Positions 34,501 through 40,816 of a DNA stretch of 64,000 bases are shown here, piece by piece; within the stretch, counting starts at the first letter, position 1, and every line of letters begins with the position of its first letter. The notes beneath the pieces are model-generated. The model had not been told where the DNA came from and did not search any database. It was given only the letters and a program-made list of their open reading frames with translations. The DNA is from JBBDKV01 sp040879165 (GTDB lineage: Bacteria; Patescibacteriota; Microgenomatia; UBA1400; PJMF01), in assembly GCA_040879165.1 (NCBI GenBank), contig JBBDKV010000017.1, positions 49,574 to 113,573 on the forward strand. Reading direction: 5' to 3'. The position numbers were made by a program, and so were the translations under genes.

Positions 34501-34704
34501 GATCTTAAATTCATCGGTGCCGGCAGCTTTATTGGATGGACTAATGTCAGTATGAACCGCAATTACAATGACGTTGATAAGCCCGAAGAAGAACAATTCA
34601 ATGATCTCTACGCTACAGAACTTTTTATACACCGTCCTGATTTGGTCATCAGTACCCCTGAAATTCTGAGGGAAGCGTCAGTAACTTGGCAAGAAGTCAA
34701 TTAA
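31552..34704 (+). CDS. Large secreted surface protein
   Basis: The 1050-residue protein starts inside the SurA-like gene (8-base overlap), so translation is coupled. It has a signal peptide: MNKIHRIV, a hydrophobic core, SNAAE cleavage region. The middle contains repeated beta-rich, Cys-containing modules (NCFGVAIRCNEP, VPAACPDPNSY, CIPTDSHQL). The C-terminus (about 930-1050) has strands such as HIVFVDGNLSINAVSEG and GSFLAFIVNGNITFNG, then ELFIHRPDLVISTPEILREA, like the end of secreted polymer-forming or pilus-associated CPR proteins I recall. No sortase motif or C-terminal helix. Function unknown. Confidence 0.75.
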   Translation: MNKIHRIVLAVLLIFSGLFLNNSVSNAAETAPNVNGRVRHVDGITPITSFGNANIWLDWEVLDNLQDTAAQRKEQNPDGRRFVRTSSDGSYTFPHYNPTDGENKSIWETASDSYTSKNLNELLDLARNQSDRYKRMRYEYQASHWYKYGCHQNSHMLSVVTPNSVSGQGVFIASDGVPSSTNHYTTDLPQSYQFDMPNGSNSLEFNFKWLPTGQTPVCPETLPVRCNPQVRDAEGNIQATISWNHPAYSTAASGEENDVTQFLVRVHNTALTWANDLNYLVDPMYSGGDTNLLNGNNRNIMVRSNLTSIPLFVTPGQEYNWSVQPGKRDWPAPHGSLWNNAPYQSPNNCFGVAIRCNEPTTDPDSDSEGETSQGEMHTLSCANYEGGQSSAINYHHRINIDADSTFLDTFTTGQLVLEFSAPSDSQLAGVIDGFFGNQVLSQSTVNGNTVTRVSLINLGREDFKQSWREWSVASIQIPDTHQFSNGQTISDLDTQLLAAGIDSVLQNTRVIFLNNSQNSEGVFVHARPLEMACQTSTGGVPAACPDPNSYSITLDNPTQVVDRDNPNFLVNWNSSPSQLSGVTNYEALLFNNQQTNIDQAYASPNALIKKTPDESTKQALFSIDDINDLNDHEIGVAIRPLAGAQTCPWTRNTLTLQEEVDVNFRVKEPDTACIPTDSHQLISNGLLGNSTINGEPIADNPMTLNFDYNSNNNRITTNFINTDYSCASMCSRTNCNPLIDSDEQEIDILVHTGQIYSSWWQTRGGLVFAQQQIRSNLPLLSEVLNPRCNDLESCVPFIIRTDRFSPTQRREVNRTAGILMTDGELQNTALDGSSVKGWATQRQRNQYAEGASAHIESNYRYSDFRTLVSPPNATAKASISSSDITSQQVSHWSGEVEIPNPIQIEPGGQHIVFVDGNLSINAVSEGQKMITVPNGSFLAFIVNGNITFNGLVGSSDFESEDPLVEGIFMAEESIVINSLGAGNDLKFIGAGSFIGWTNVSMNRNYNDVDKPEEEQFNDLYATELFIHRPDLVISTPEILREASVTWQEVN

Positions 34705-34894
34705 CGTATTCTTTTTTTTCAAAACAAGATTGGAAGCATGCTGCTATGCAGAGCATGAGTGGTGGATCTATTGCAATAAAATTCCGTGCGCATTTTGACT
34801 AAAGATCAAGCTGATTACACATGCAAAAAGAGCGTATATGCAACAAAGATTAAGAAGTAACGCCTGAGCTAGAATTCGTTGAAGTAACGACAGC

Positions 34895-36154
34895 CTATCT
34901 TGCCACAATTCTTAAGATTGCGTCATCTCCCCGCCTGACAGAACCTCGACCATCTCGATTGCTGGTACCAATATATATCGCGCCATCAGGACCTACCTCC
35001 ACCACACGCACTCGTCCCACATCGACTTGTGGCATTTGTTCATGAGCAACCACTTGGGTGGGATCATCAAGGTCAAAAACTACTCGATATAAGCCCGTGC
35101 CACGCAGACCCCCAAACAAAAAACTACCTCTCAGCTCTGGAATCAAATCAGCATCATAAAATGCAGCCGTAGCTGGCGCTACAGCCGGTGTATAGACTAG
35201 CAAACCCGTTTCCATACCTTCACCAGTCTGTTCGTGCGAGATCACTGGCCACCCATAGTTGCTACCAGGTTGAATCAAATTAACCTCATCACCACCAGCA
35301 GGACCGTCAAAGACGCTTGGTCCATGTTCAGTAGAGTAGAGCTCATTTGTCAGAGGGTGCCATGCCAAACCTTGGGGATTGCGGTGACCAAAGCTATAGA
35401 TCTCTGAAGCAGGAAAAGGGTTGTCATCCGGAATACTCCCATCCAAATTGAGTCTAATGATTTTGCCTGCCAGAGTATCCATATTTTGTGCTAAGTCACG
35501 TTCTAGAGCATCACCAACTGTTATAAACAGCTTTTCATCTGGACTGATCGCCAACTCACAGCCTGCATGATTGCGAGCAGAGGGCAGTTTATCAATGATT
35601 TCGTCAACAACTTCCACACTTGAGCCTTGGTCACGCGCAGCAATCACTTTATTGAAAATACCAGTTGGAGATTGATAGCCATAGCAAATATAGAGCAACT
35701 GATTTTGTTCATAATCAGGATGCGCGACCATGCCCATCATGCCAATTTCGCCATTACTCTGAACTTCATCCACCACCAGTAGTGGCGACTCTGTAAGTAC
35801 ACCTGCCACTACCTCACGAACTCTACCCGGTCGTTCAGTAATCAACATTCGCTCCGACCCAGTAAAAACAATACTCCAAGGAACCTCTAGACCTTCAACA
35901 ACTGTTTCAATCTCTAAGTCTATATTTTCAGCAGAAATAAATGATTGTCGATAATCCTCAGCGCTGGTTGCCGCCATCTTGTCCTGATCGTCCTGGGCAG
36001 ATTTTGACGAAGAGAGCTGTTCAGCCAATCGAGTGCTTCCGGGAATACTCACAGGCTCAGGTCGGTACAATGCCAAGTAATCAATTAACCAAACACCAAG
36101 CACTCCCGCAAGACAAAGCGTGGTACCGATAATGGCTTTTTTTGTGACTGTCAT
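34895..36154 (-). CDS. PQQ-type soluble sugar dehydrogenase / sorbosone dehydrogenase-like, membrane-anchored
   Basis: The 419-residue protein has an N-terminal membrane helix (about 9-28), then a six-blade propeller of the GSDH family. VEGLEVPWSIVFTGSERMLI, ITERPGRV, MMGMVAHPDYEQN, NHAGCELAISPDEKLFITVGD and SFGHRNPQGLAWHP are its landmarks, including the His and Arg that contact PQQ. No PQQ synthesis genes are in the window, so it would depend on outside cofactor or be a non-enzymatic relative. TATTCT ends six bases before the ATG. Confidence 0.85.
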   Translation of the reverse strand: MTVTKKAIIGTTLCLAGVLGVWLIDYLALYRPEPVSIPGSTRLAEQLSSSKSAQDDQDKMAATSAEDYRQSFISAENIDLEIETVVEGLEVPWSIVFTGSERMLITERPGRVREVVAGVLTESPLLVVDEVQSNGEIGMMGMVAHPDYEQNQLLYICYGYQSPTGIFNKVIAARDQGSSVEVVDEIIDKLPSARNHAGCELAISPDEKLFITVGDALERDLAQNMDTLAGKIIRLNLDGSIPDDNPFPASEIYSFGHRNPQGLAWHPLTNELYSTEHGPSVFDGPAGGDEVNLIQPGSNYGWPVISHEQTGEGMETGLLVYTPAVAPATAAFYDADLIPELRGSFLFGGLRGTGLYRVVFDLDDPTQVVAHEQMPQVDVGRVRVVEVGPDGAIYIGTSNRDGRGSVRRGDDAILRIVAR

Positions 36155-36192
36155 AGCAGGAGAATAGCACAGGCTGCAGGCCTGTAAAAGTG

Positions 36193-36693
36193 TTAATCAG
36201 ATATTTTTTCGATGAAAAAATTATTAATTGCCGTACGTACTGCACCTAACACATCCCCCTGAGGCTGAGTTGAATCTAGTACCTTTTCGTCAAGTCGCCA
36301 ATTGCCAGACATACCAACAGCCTCTGAGTGTGTCAGTGAGCCATCGCTGCCTTCAGTAATTTGATACCGTATAATGTAGGGAACGTAAAAATCAGCATGT
36401 TGCGCCTCTTTCACCCGTACTATCTTCGCCTGTTGTCGCTCACCATCGACCATAATCAACCACGTCTGATTTTCTTGAGGAACGTCAGGTAAGCGCTTCA
36501 TTTCAATTGCTTCAGAATCTTTTGGAGAGCTTAGAGTCTCATGCGTTTTTCCTGGTGACTTAGGTAAAAGTTTACGAAGTTTATTACTAATCACAGCACC
36601 AGCACCACCTAAAAACAAAGCCCCAGTCAAGCGGAAAAATTGCCTCCGCCCAATCTTCTCATCTCCTAAATCATTTGCCGTTTCCACCGCCAT
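36193..36693 (-). CDS. Tat-signal exported protein of unknown function
   Basis: The 166-residue protein has a twin-arginine signal, IGRRQFFRLTGALFLGGAGA (about residues 14-33), preceded by an acidic tail. The mature part (VPQENQTWLIMVDGERQQAK ... WRLDEKVLDS) matches no family I know. Tat substrates usually fold or load cofactors inside the cell. No tat genes are present in this window. Next to the sugar dehydrogenase gene, same strand, 38-base gap. Confidence 0.65.
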   Translation of the reverse strand: MAVETANDLGDEKIGRRQFFRLTGALFLGGAGAVISNKLRKLLPKSPGKTHETLSSPKDSEAIEMKRLPDVPQENQTWLIMVDGERQQAKIVRVKEAQHADFYVPYIIRYQITEGSDGSLTHSEAVGMSGNWRLDEKVLDSTQPQGDVLGAVRTAINNFFIEKISD

Positions 36694-36752
36694 ACATTCT
36701 TTTTTTTCTGTTTATATCGTACCATTTCTCAGTCACGACAAAAAGTATCGCT

Positions 36753-37205
36753 CTACATTTGACCTAACCACAACCACGCTACGTACACACTCCCAACAAT
36801 CGCTGCAACAGCTAGGCACTGCCAAAAAATTTGATAGGCAAAGTAGATCGAGTGATTTTGAAAAATACTATAACCAAGAAGCGATTCAGGAGCATCAAGT
36901 TTTTTCTCCGCAAACTGCTGATTGAACCAATACTGCGTTTCACCAAGACTGCGCACAACCCAAAATACCGAAAAAATAAGCCAAAATAACAGCCAGTCAG
37001 ACAGCAAGAGACTACTCAAGCTAGCCAAAACCCAGAAAACACTGAACACAAGCGCATCGCCCCAAACAAACGAGCCGAGCGGAAACAACCAGCGAGTCAA
37101 ACCAAATGCAGTACGCTTAGTTTTGACTTGTTGCCAAGCAATGAGAAAAATAAACAGGTTCAATAGTAAAATAAAATATAAAAAAGTGTGCTGAATATAC
37201 GTCAT
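36753..37205 (-). CDS. Membrane protein, four helices
   Basis: The 150-residue protein has hydrophobic segments near residues 8-24, 40-62, 66-85 and 125-147, separated by short charged loops. It resembles no family I can name. It is the first of three minus-strand genes ahead of the Tat-signal protein and the sugar dehydrogenase, so a link to surface redox chemistry is possible but unsupported. Confidence 0.6.
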   Translation of the reverse strand: MTYIQHTFLYFILLLNLFIFLIAWQQVKTKRTAFGLTRWLFPLGSFVWGDALVFSVFWVLASLSSLLLSDWLLFWLIFSVFWVVRSLGETQYWFNQQFAEKKLDAPESLLGYSIFQNHSIYFAYQIFWQCLAVAAIVGSVYVAWLWLGQM

Positions 37206-37375
37206 GACTGTTTGTCGTTTTCAATTACAGCAGGTGTCCTAATTCTGCACCTCAGGCATAGTATACGCCACATCATATGTTTTTCACAATCCAGCATGCC
37301 ATTTCCTACTTTGTGCAAGGATAGATAAATACCAAGTTGTTAGCAGACAATTGATCACTTATACTATACATACCT

Positions 37376-38089
37376 ATGTTATCGATTGTCATACCCGCCT
37401 TCAATGAAGAAAAAAACGTATCAAAATGTCTTGATGCATTGTGCAGACAATCAACAGATCAAAAATTTGAAGTAATCTTAGTGGATAATAACTCAACAGA
37501 CAATACAGTTGGGATGGCAAAAGAATTTAGCGAAAAACTTAATTTAAAAATAGTCAAACAAGAAAAAAAGGGGAGAAGTCCAGCAAGAAAAAAAGGCTTT
37601 GATGTTGCCCGAGGGGAAATTATTTTTTCTACTGATGCTGATATCGTTGTCCCGTATAACTGGATTCATGAGATGGTATCTTGTTTTGAAGATGAAAACA
37701 TAGTTGCAGTAACAGGCAGGTGTTATATAGATGACTGCAACTGGCTTACCAACAAAATATTTAATACTTTCCATCCTCTTGCAATGCATCTTTACCGAGT
37801 GTTTTTTGGACATTATTGGCTTAATGGATTTAGTTTTGCCGTTCGAGCTTCGGTATATACTAAATCAGGAGGTTTTGATTCTGAACTAAATGTACAAGAG
37901 GATGTTGATTTAGCTATTAAGCTGAGCAAATTAGGAAAAATTGAGTTTTTGGGAAAAGCGCCGGTTCACTTCTCAGGGAGGCGATTCAATCAACATGGAT
38001 TACTTAAAGGACTTTGGCCATACCTCAAATCTTTTAGATTTTATCGACAGGGAAATAAAGCTGAGGCGTACCTTAGCGATGTGCGCTAA
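37376..38089 (+). CDS. Glycosyltransferase family 2
   Basis: The enzyme has 237 residues and a GT-A fold. The nucleotide-sugar strand is SIVIPAFNEEKNVSKCLDAL, then ILVDNNSTDNTV. The DxD-type metal site is STDADIVVP near residue 86. A late NVQEDVDLAIKLSKLGKI supplies the ED motif expected for the catalytic base. No C-terminal membrane helix. It transfers sugar to an unknown acceptor, probably in cell-surface polysaccharide. Confidence 0.88.
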   Translation: MLSIVIPAFNEEKNVSKCLDALCRQSTDQKFEVILVDNNSTDNTVGMAKEFSEKLNLKIVKQEKKGRSPARKKGFDVARGEIIFSTDADIVVPYNWIHEMVSCFEDENIVAVTGRCYIDDCNWLTNKIFNTFHPLAMHLYRVFFGHYWLNGFSFAVRASVYTKSGGFDSELNVQEDVDLAIKLSKLGKIEFLGKAPVHFSGRRFNQHGLLKGLWPYLKSFRFYRQGNKAEAYLSDVR

Positions 38090-38210
38090 AATTTTCGTGT
38101 AGTTGTGGAGCGGGAGACGCAAATTATTTTGAACTCCAGCTTGAGCCGCCCCAGGCGTATTTTAATAATTTGATGGAAACCTATCAATCGAAGGCTAGTG
38201 ATAGTCAAAA

Positions 38211-38477
38211 CTAGAAATCTCTTCTGTCTTTAATTCTGCCGTCTTTACCATGCACAAATAGTGCTGTTCCTTGATTACGAGCTATACCTTCTGCAAATTG
38301 TCTTGCTTCAAGTTGTGTTGTAAAAACTTGTGTAACTCGTTGAGAACCAGCACGCTTTACTACCCAAGCACCTTCTCTTGGCAAAACGTGTTGACTTTGT
38401 CTGCCTTTTTCCACAGCCTCTTTATAAGCCTTTATCTGAGGGTTATTTTGGTTTGTTTTATAAAGAATTTTTCGCAT
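38211..38477 (-). CDS. DUF2188 protein
   Basis: The 88-residue basic protein shows the DUF2188 core, HVLPREGAWVVKRAGSQRVT ... AEGIARNQGTALFVHGKDGR. The family is widespread and its function unknown. It follows the zeta-toxin remnant on the same strand by 15 bases. With that neighbour it may be part of a decayed toxin module. Confidence 0.8.
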   Translation of the reverse strand: MRKILYKTNQNNPQIKAYKEAVEKGRQSQHVLPREGAWVVKRAGSQRVTQVFTTQLEARQFAEGIARNQGTALFVHGKDGRIKDRRDF

Positions 38478-38492
38478 ACTTATGTACTCACA

Positions 38493-38831
38493 TCAGACTT
38501 TGATTGTATTGATTATATCAGTTTCTGTCATTTGTATATCTCGAAGATGAGTTAATAACTCATCGTGACTTTGAAATTGTAGCCGAGTAAAAAGTAATTT
38601 TTGATCAATTGTATATGAACTTTCAATAAGATTTATTTCCATCCCAGGATAATTATCTGCAACCCATAATACAGTTTTGCCCGAAGCGGTACCCCCACTC
38701 ATGAGAATGACTTGTTTAGCTTTATGCTCTTTTAAAGCTGTATCAAATTGTTCATCTGCTAACTTTGCTGATTGAGAATGAAACTTTTCTACTTTTTCTG
38801 GAGCGGGTAACGATACACTGCTCGAACCTAT
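38493..38831 (-). pseudogene. Zeta-toxin-like kinase remnant
   Basis: The frame is open from 38831, just past a TAA, with no clear start. It reads VEKFHSQSAKLADEQFDTAL and then the P-loop MSGGTASGKT, but within a few residues goes to NYPGMEINLIESSYT and ends after 69 residues from that Met. Zeta-type kinases of this kind, as I recall them, have about 90 more residues between the P-loop and that tail. An internal deletion joined at a shared K-T is likely. The 5' end is lost in the 99-bp repeat. Not expected to be active. Confidence 0.6.
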
Positions 38832-38923
38832 TTAGCCTGGGAGGCTATATCAAACCCGATCTAGTTTTACAGTTGAACCTGCTTAAAGAGCATTTGAACA
38901 TCAACTCATTTAAGCACTTCTAA
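38825..38923 (+). repeat. 99-bp coding-tail repeat, copy 1
   Basis: It translates on the plus strand as a 32-residue tail beginning NLFSLGGYIKPDLVLQLN and ending SFKHF-stop. By my count about 72 of 99 bases match 40154-40252, and 23 of 32 residues match, with conservative changes between. Both copies look like the C-terminal end of the same lost gene. Confidence 0.7.
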
Positions 38924-40092
38924 CTAATCTTATCAAATATTTTCTGCAAATCCATCCAACTGACTAATTGATGATCTTGTATTTTTTGCGTTTCATCTCC
39001 TCCATAAACCACAAAACCTTGTGCTTCTTCATCAATATACTTTTTCCAGTACTCAAAACCTTTAAAGAAGTTTTTACTAAAGGTCGCCGATGATTTAATT
39101 TCAATTGGTATAAGATTGCCACCAGTATCAATAATAAGATCAATTTCATTCCCATGGTTATCACGGTAGAAGTAAATCCGAGCTGACTTGTTTGTTTCAC
39201 TGATTTCTTTTTTGAATTCAGAAACAATGAAGTTTTCGAAAATACTACCGACTGCATAATGATTCATTAGTTCATTTACTGAAGAAAGATTGAGTAGTGA
39301 ACACAATACTCCAGTATCATAAAAGTAAATTTTGGGTGACTTGATAAGCCGCTTACCAGTATTTTTATAGTAAGGTTGTAGTCGATACACAATATAACTT
39401 GCTTCAAGAATTGAAATCCAATCCTCAGCTGTATTAGGAGCTATCCCAGTGTCATTTGCTAGGGAAGACACATTAACAACTTGACCAACCCTACCTGCTA
39501 ACAGGCCCATAAACTTCTGAAACTGTGAAAGATTTTGAATATTTTTAATTAACCGAGCATCGCGTTCAACATAGGTTGCTAGATATCTGCTATAAAAAAG
39601 TGCTGGCTCAACATCTCTAGTGTATAAAGCCGGATAGAAGCCTTTTAAAATTTGTTGGTAATAATTTGAAAGGTTGAGTTTATGCATACTCAATTCTTTA
39701 AGGCTAAAAGGGAATATGTTTTGATACCCAGCTCTGCCAGCTAATGATTGTGAAATTTTTTCAGAGATAAGCAAATTTTGTGAACCACTTATAACTATTG
39801 ATCCCATTTTTTGTTGTGCATCAACATGAACTTGAATATAGGAAAGCAACTCTGGCAAGCGCTGAACTTCGTCAATGATGATGTTTTTGGGATTTGTTTT
39901 TAAGAACTGTTGAGGATCGCTCTCGATAAATTCTCTGGTTTGTGGGTTTTCTAAATTAAAATAGGTATAGTCAGAAAAGTGGTGTTGCAAGAAGGTGGTC
40001 TTACCAGACTGCCTTGGTCCCGTTACTGAAATGACCGGGAAACCTTTTTGTAGTTTGCTTATTTGAGATGCAACATTGCGTTTGAAATACAT
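38920..40092 (-). CDS. AAA ATPase with DUF4143 domain
   Basis: A typical DUF4143 ATPase of 390 residues. Walker A TGPRQSGKTTFLQ (about 24-36), Walker B NIIIDEVQRLPELLS (about 70-84), sensor VISGSQNLL. The C-terminal part has a nuclease-like DLIIDTGGNLIPIEIKSS strand (PD-(D/E)xK-like). These ATPases are common accessory genes in small genomes, with no firm role. It lies between two diverged copies of a 99-bp repeat, and its stop overlaps copy 1. Confidence 0.9.
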   Translation of the reverse strand: MYFKRNVASQISKLQKGFPVISVTGPRQSGKTTFLQHHFSDYTYFNLENPQTREFIESDPQQFLKTNPKNIIIDEVQRLPELLSYIQVHVDAQQKMGSIVISGSQNLLISEKISQSLAGRAGYQNIFPFSLKELSMHKLNLSNYYQQILKGFYPALYTRDVEPALFYSRYLATYVERDARLIKNIQNLSQFQKFMGLLAGRVGQVVNVSSLANDTGIAPNTAEDWISILEASYIVYRLQPYYKNTGKRLIKSPKIYFYDTGVLCSLLNLSSVNELMNHYAVGSIFENFIVSEFKKEISETNKSARIYFYRDNHGNEIDLIIDTGGNLIPIEIKSSATFSKNFFKGFEYWKKYIDEEAQGFVVYGGDETQKIQDHQLVSWMDLQKIFDKIS

Positions 40093-40153
40093 GAAATCAT
40101 ACTAACATTATTTGTGCATTTTTGCAATAAGAATGCAAAAATGCACATAATCG

Positions 40154-40252
40154 AACCTATTTAGCCTGGGCGACTATATCAAACTTGACCTGGTTTTACA
40201 GTTACAAGCTCTTAAAGATCACCTACACATCAGCAGTTTCAGAAACTTTTGA
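40154..40252 (+). repeat. 99-bp coding-tail repeat, copy 2
   Basis: It encodes on the plus strand NLFSLGDYIKLDLVLQLQ ... SFRNF-stop, matching 38825-38923. A stop lies immediately upstream in frame, so only the tail of the source gene is left. Confidence 0.7.
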
Positions 40253-40453
40253 TGCCAACAACTCTATTACATTGTCTACATTCGGCGAAATTTCTTCACG
40301 CATAAAATCTTTATACAGTTGCTCTCGATATTCTTGAATTTCTCCTATGTTGAAACCGGCTCGTTCAAAATGCTCGCGAATAGTTTTTGGTGTGTGAAAG
40401 TAACGAGTTTCCATATTGGCGGCAGAACCCAAAGAGTTGATCCATGCCACCAA
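40223..40453 (-). CDS. Short uncharacterised ORF or gene fragment beside tRNA-Gly
   Basis: The open frame of 76 codons reads TRYFHTPKTIREHFERAGF and ends ELLASKVSETADV. The first ~13 codons come from the tRNA-Gly downstream repeat, and the frame in fact stays open through that repeat to the tRNA edge (NDPQGQYFYELVAW). An ATG at 40414 would give 63 residues. No family recognised. It could be a fragment of a gene disrupted next to the tRNA. Confidence 0.4.
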   Translation of the reverse strand: MVAWINSLGSAANMETRYFHTPKTIREHFERAGFNIGEIQEYREQLYKDFMREEISPNVDNVIELLASKVSETADV

Positions 40454-40493
40454 CTCATAAAAATATTGACCCTGCGGGTCATTATTTTTCTGG
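40418..40493 (-). repeat. tRNA-Gly downstream repeat, copy 2, with terminator hairpin
   Basis: Nearly identical to 13461-13535 and in the same position, directly 3' of a tRNA-Gly gene. The hairpin AAAAATAATGACCC / GGGTCAATATTTTT is shared. One extra G in the distal part changes the reading frame relative to copy 1. Confidence 0.8.
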
Positions 40494-40565
40494 AGCGGAA
40501 AACGGGATTCGAACCCGCGACCTCCTCCTTGGCAAGGAGGCGCTCTACCACTGAGCTATTTCCGC
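40494..40565 (-). tRNA. tRNA-Gly (anticodon GCC)
   Basis: Acceptor GCGGAAA/TTTCCGC with T discriminator, anticodon loop TTGCCAA (GCC), T-arm GGTTCGAATCC. A CCA follows the discriminator in the DNA here, unlike the other tRNAs in the window. Confidence 0.93.
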
Positions 40566-40621
40566 ACAGATGCATCGATACTCGATACATCGCAGCAGTA
40601 TTGTACACTTGAAGCTACTAG

Positions 40622-40651
40622 TTGTGAATAGGCTAGAGAAGAGGATATAAT
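40622..40651 (+). promoter_or_regulatory. Promoter of the 52-residue/1290-residue gene pair
   Basis: TTGTGA (40622-40627), 18-base spacer, TATAAT (40646-40651). The -10 box ends six bases before the ATG at 40658, so the transcript should begin at or next to the start codon. Confidence 0.75.
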
Positions 40652-40657
40652 CCGTGT

Positions 40658-40816
40658 ATGGGTATAGATGAATACGTTAACTCTCCAGAATTTAAGCGCA
40701 CTAGTCGAAATATTATTGACTACTCGATCAAGCGCTTCTTTTATACAGCCGGTATTTTCTTCAAAGGTACGTTAGATTTTATTAAATCTATGGTGTACAT
40801 GGCTATAGGGAAGTAG
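40658..40816 (+). CDS. 52-residue amphipathic small protein
   Basis: It runs MGIDEYVNSPEFKRTSRNII and continues with a hydrophobic stretch FFYTAGIFFKGTLDFIKSM, ending at a TAG whose last base is the first base of the next GTG start. It is leaderless by promoter position. The overlap means it is translated together with the giant protein, so it may be a partner or membrane anchor. No family recognised. Confidence 0.65.
   Translation: MGIDEYVNSPEFKRTSRNIIDYSIKRFFYTAGIFFKGTLDFIKSMVYMAIGK

Noticed and set aside
40345..40608. 87-codon minus-strand ORF
   Set aside because: It covers tRNA-Gly(GCC); its central residues are simply the translated tRNA gene.
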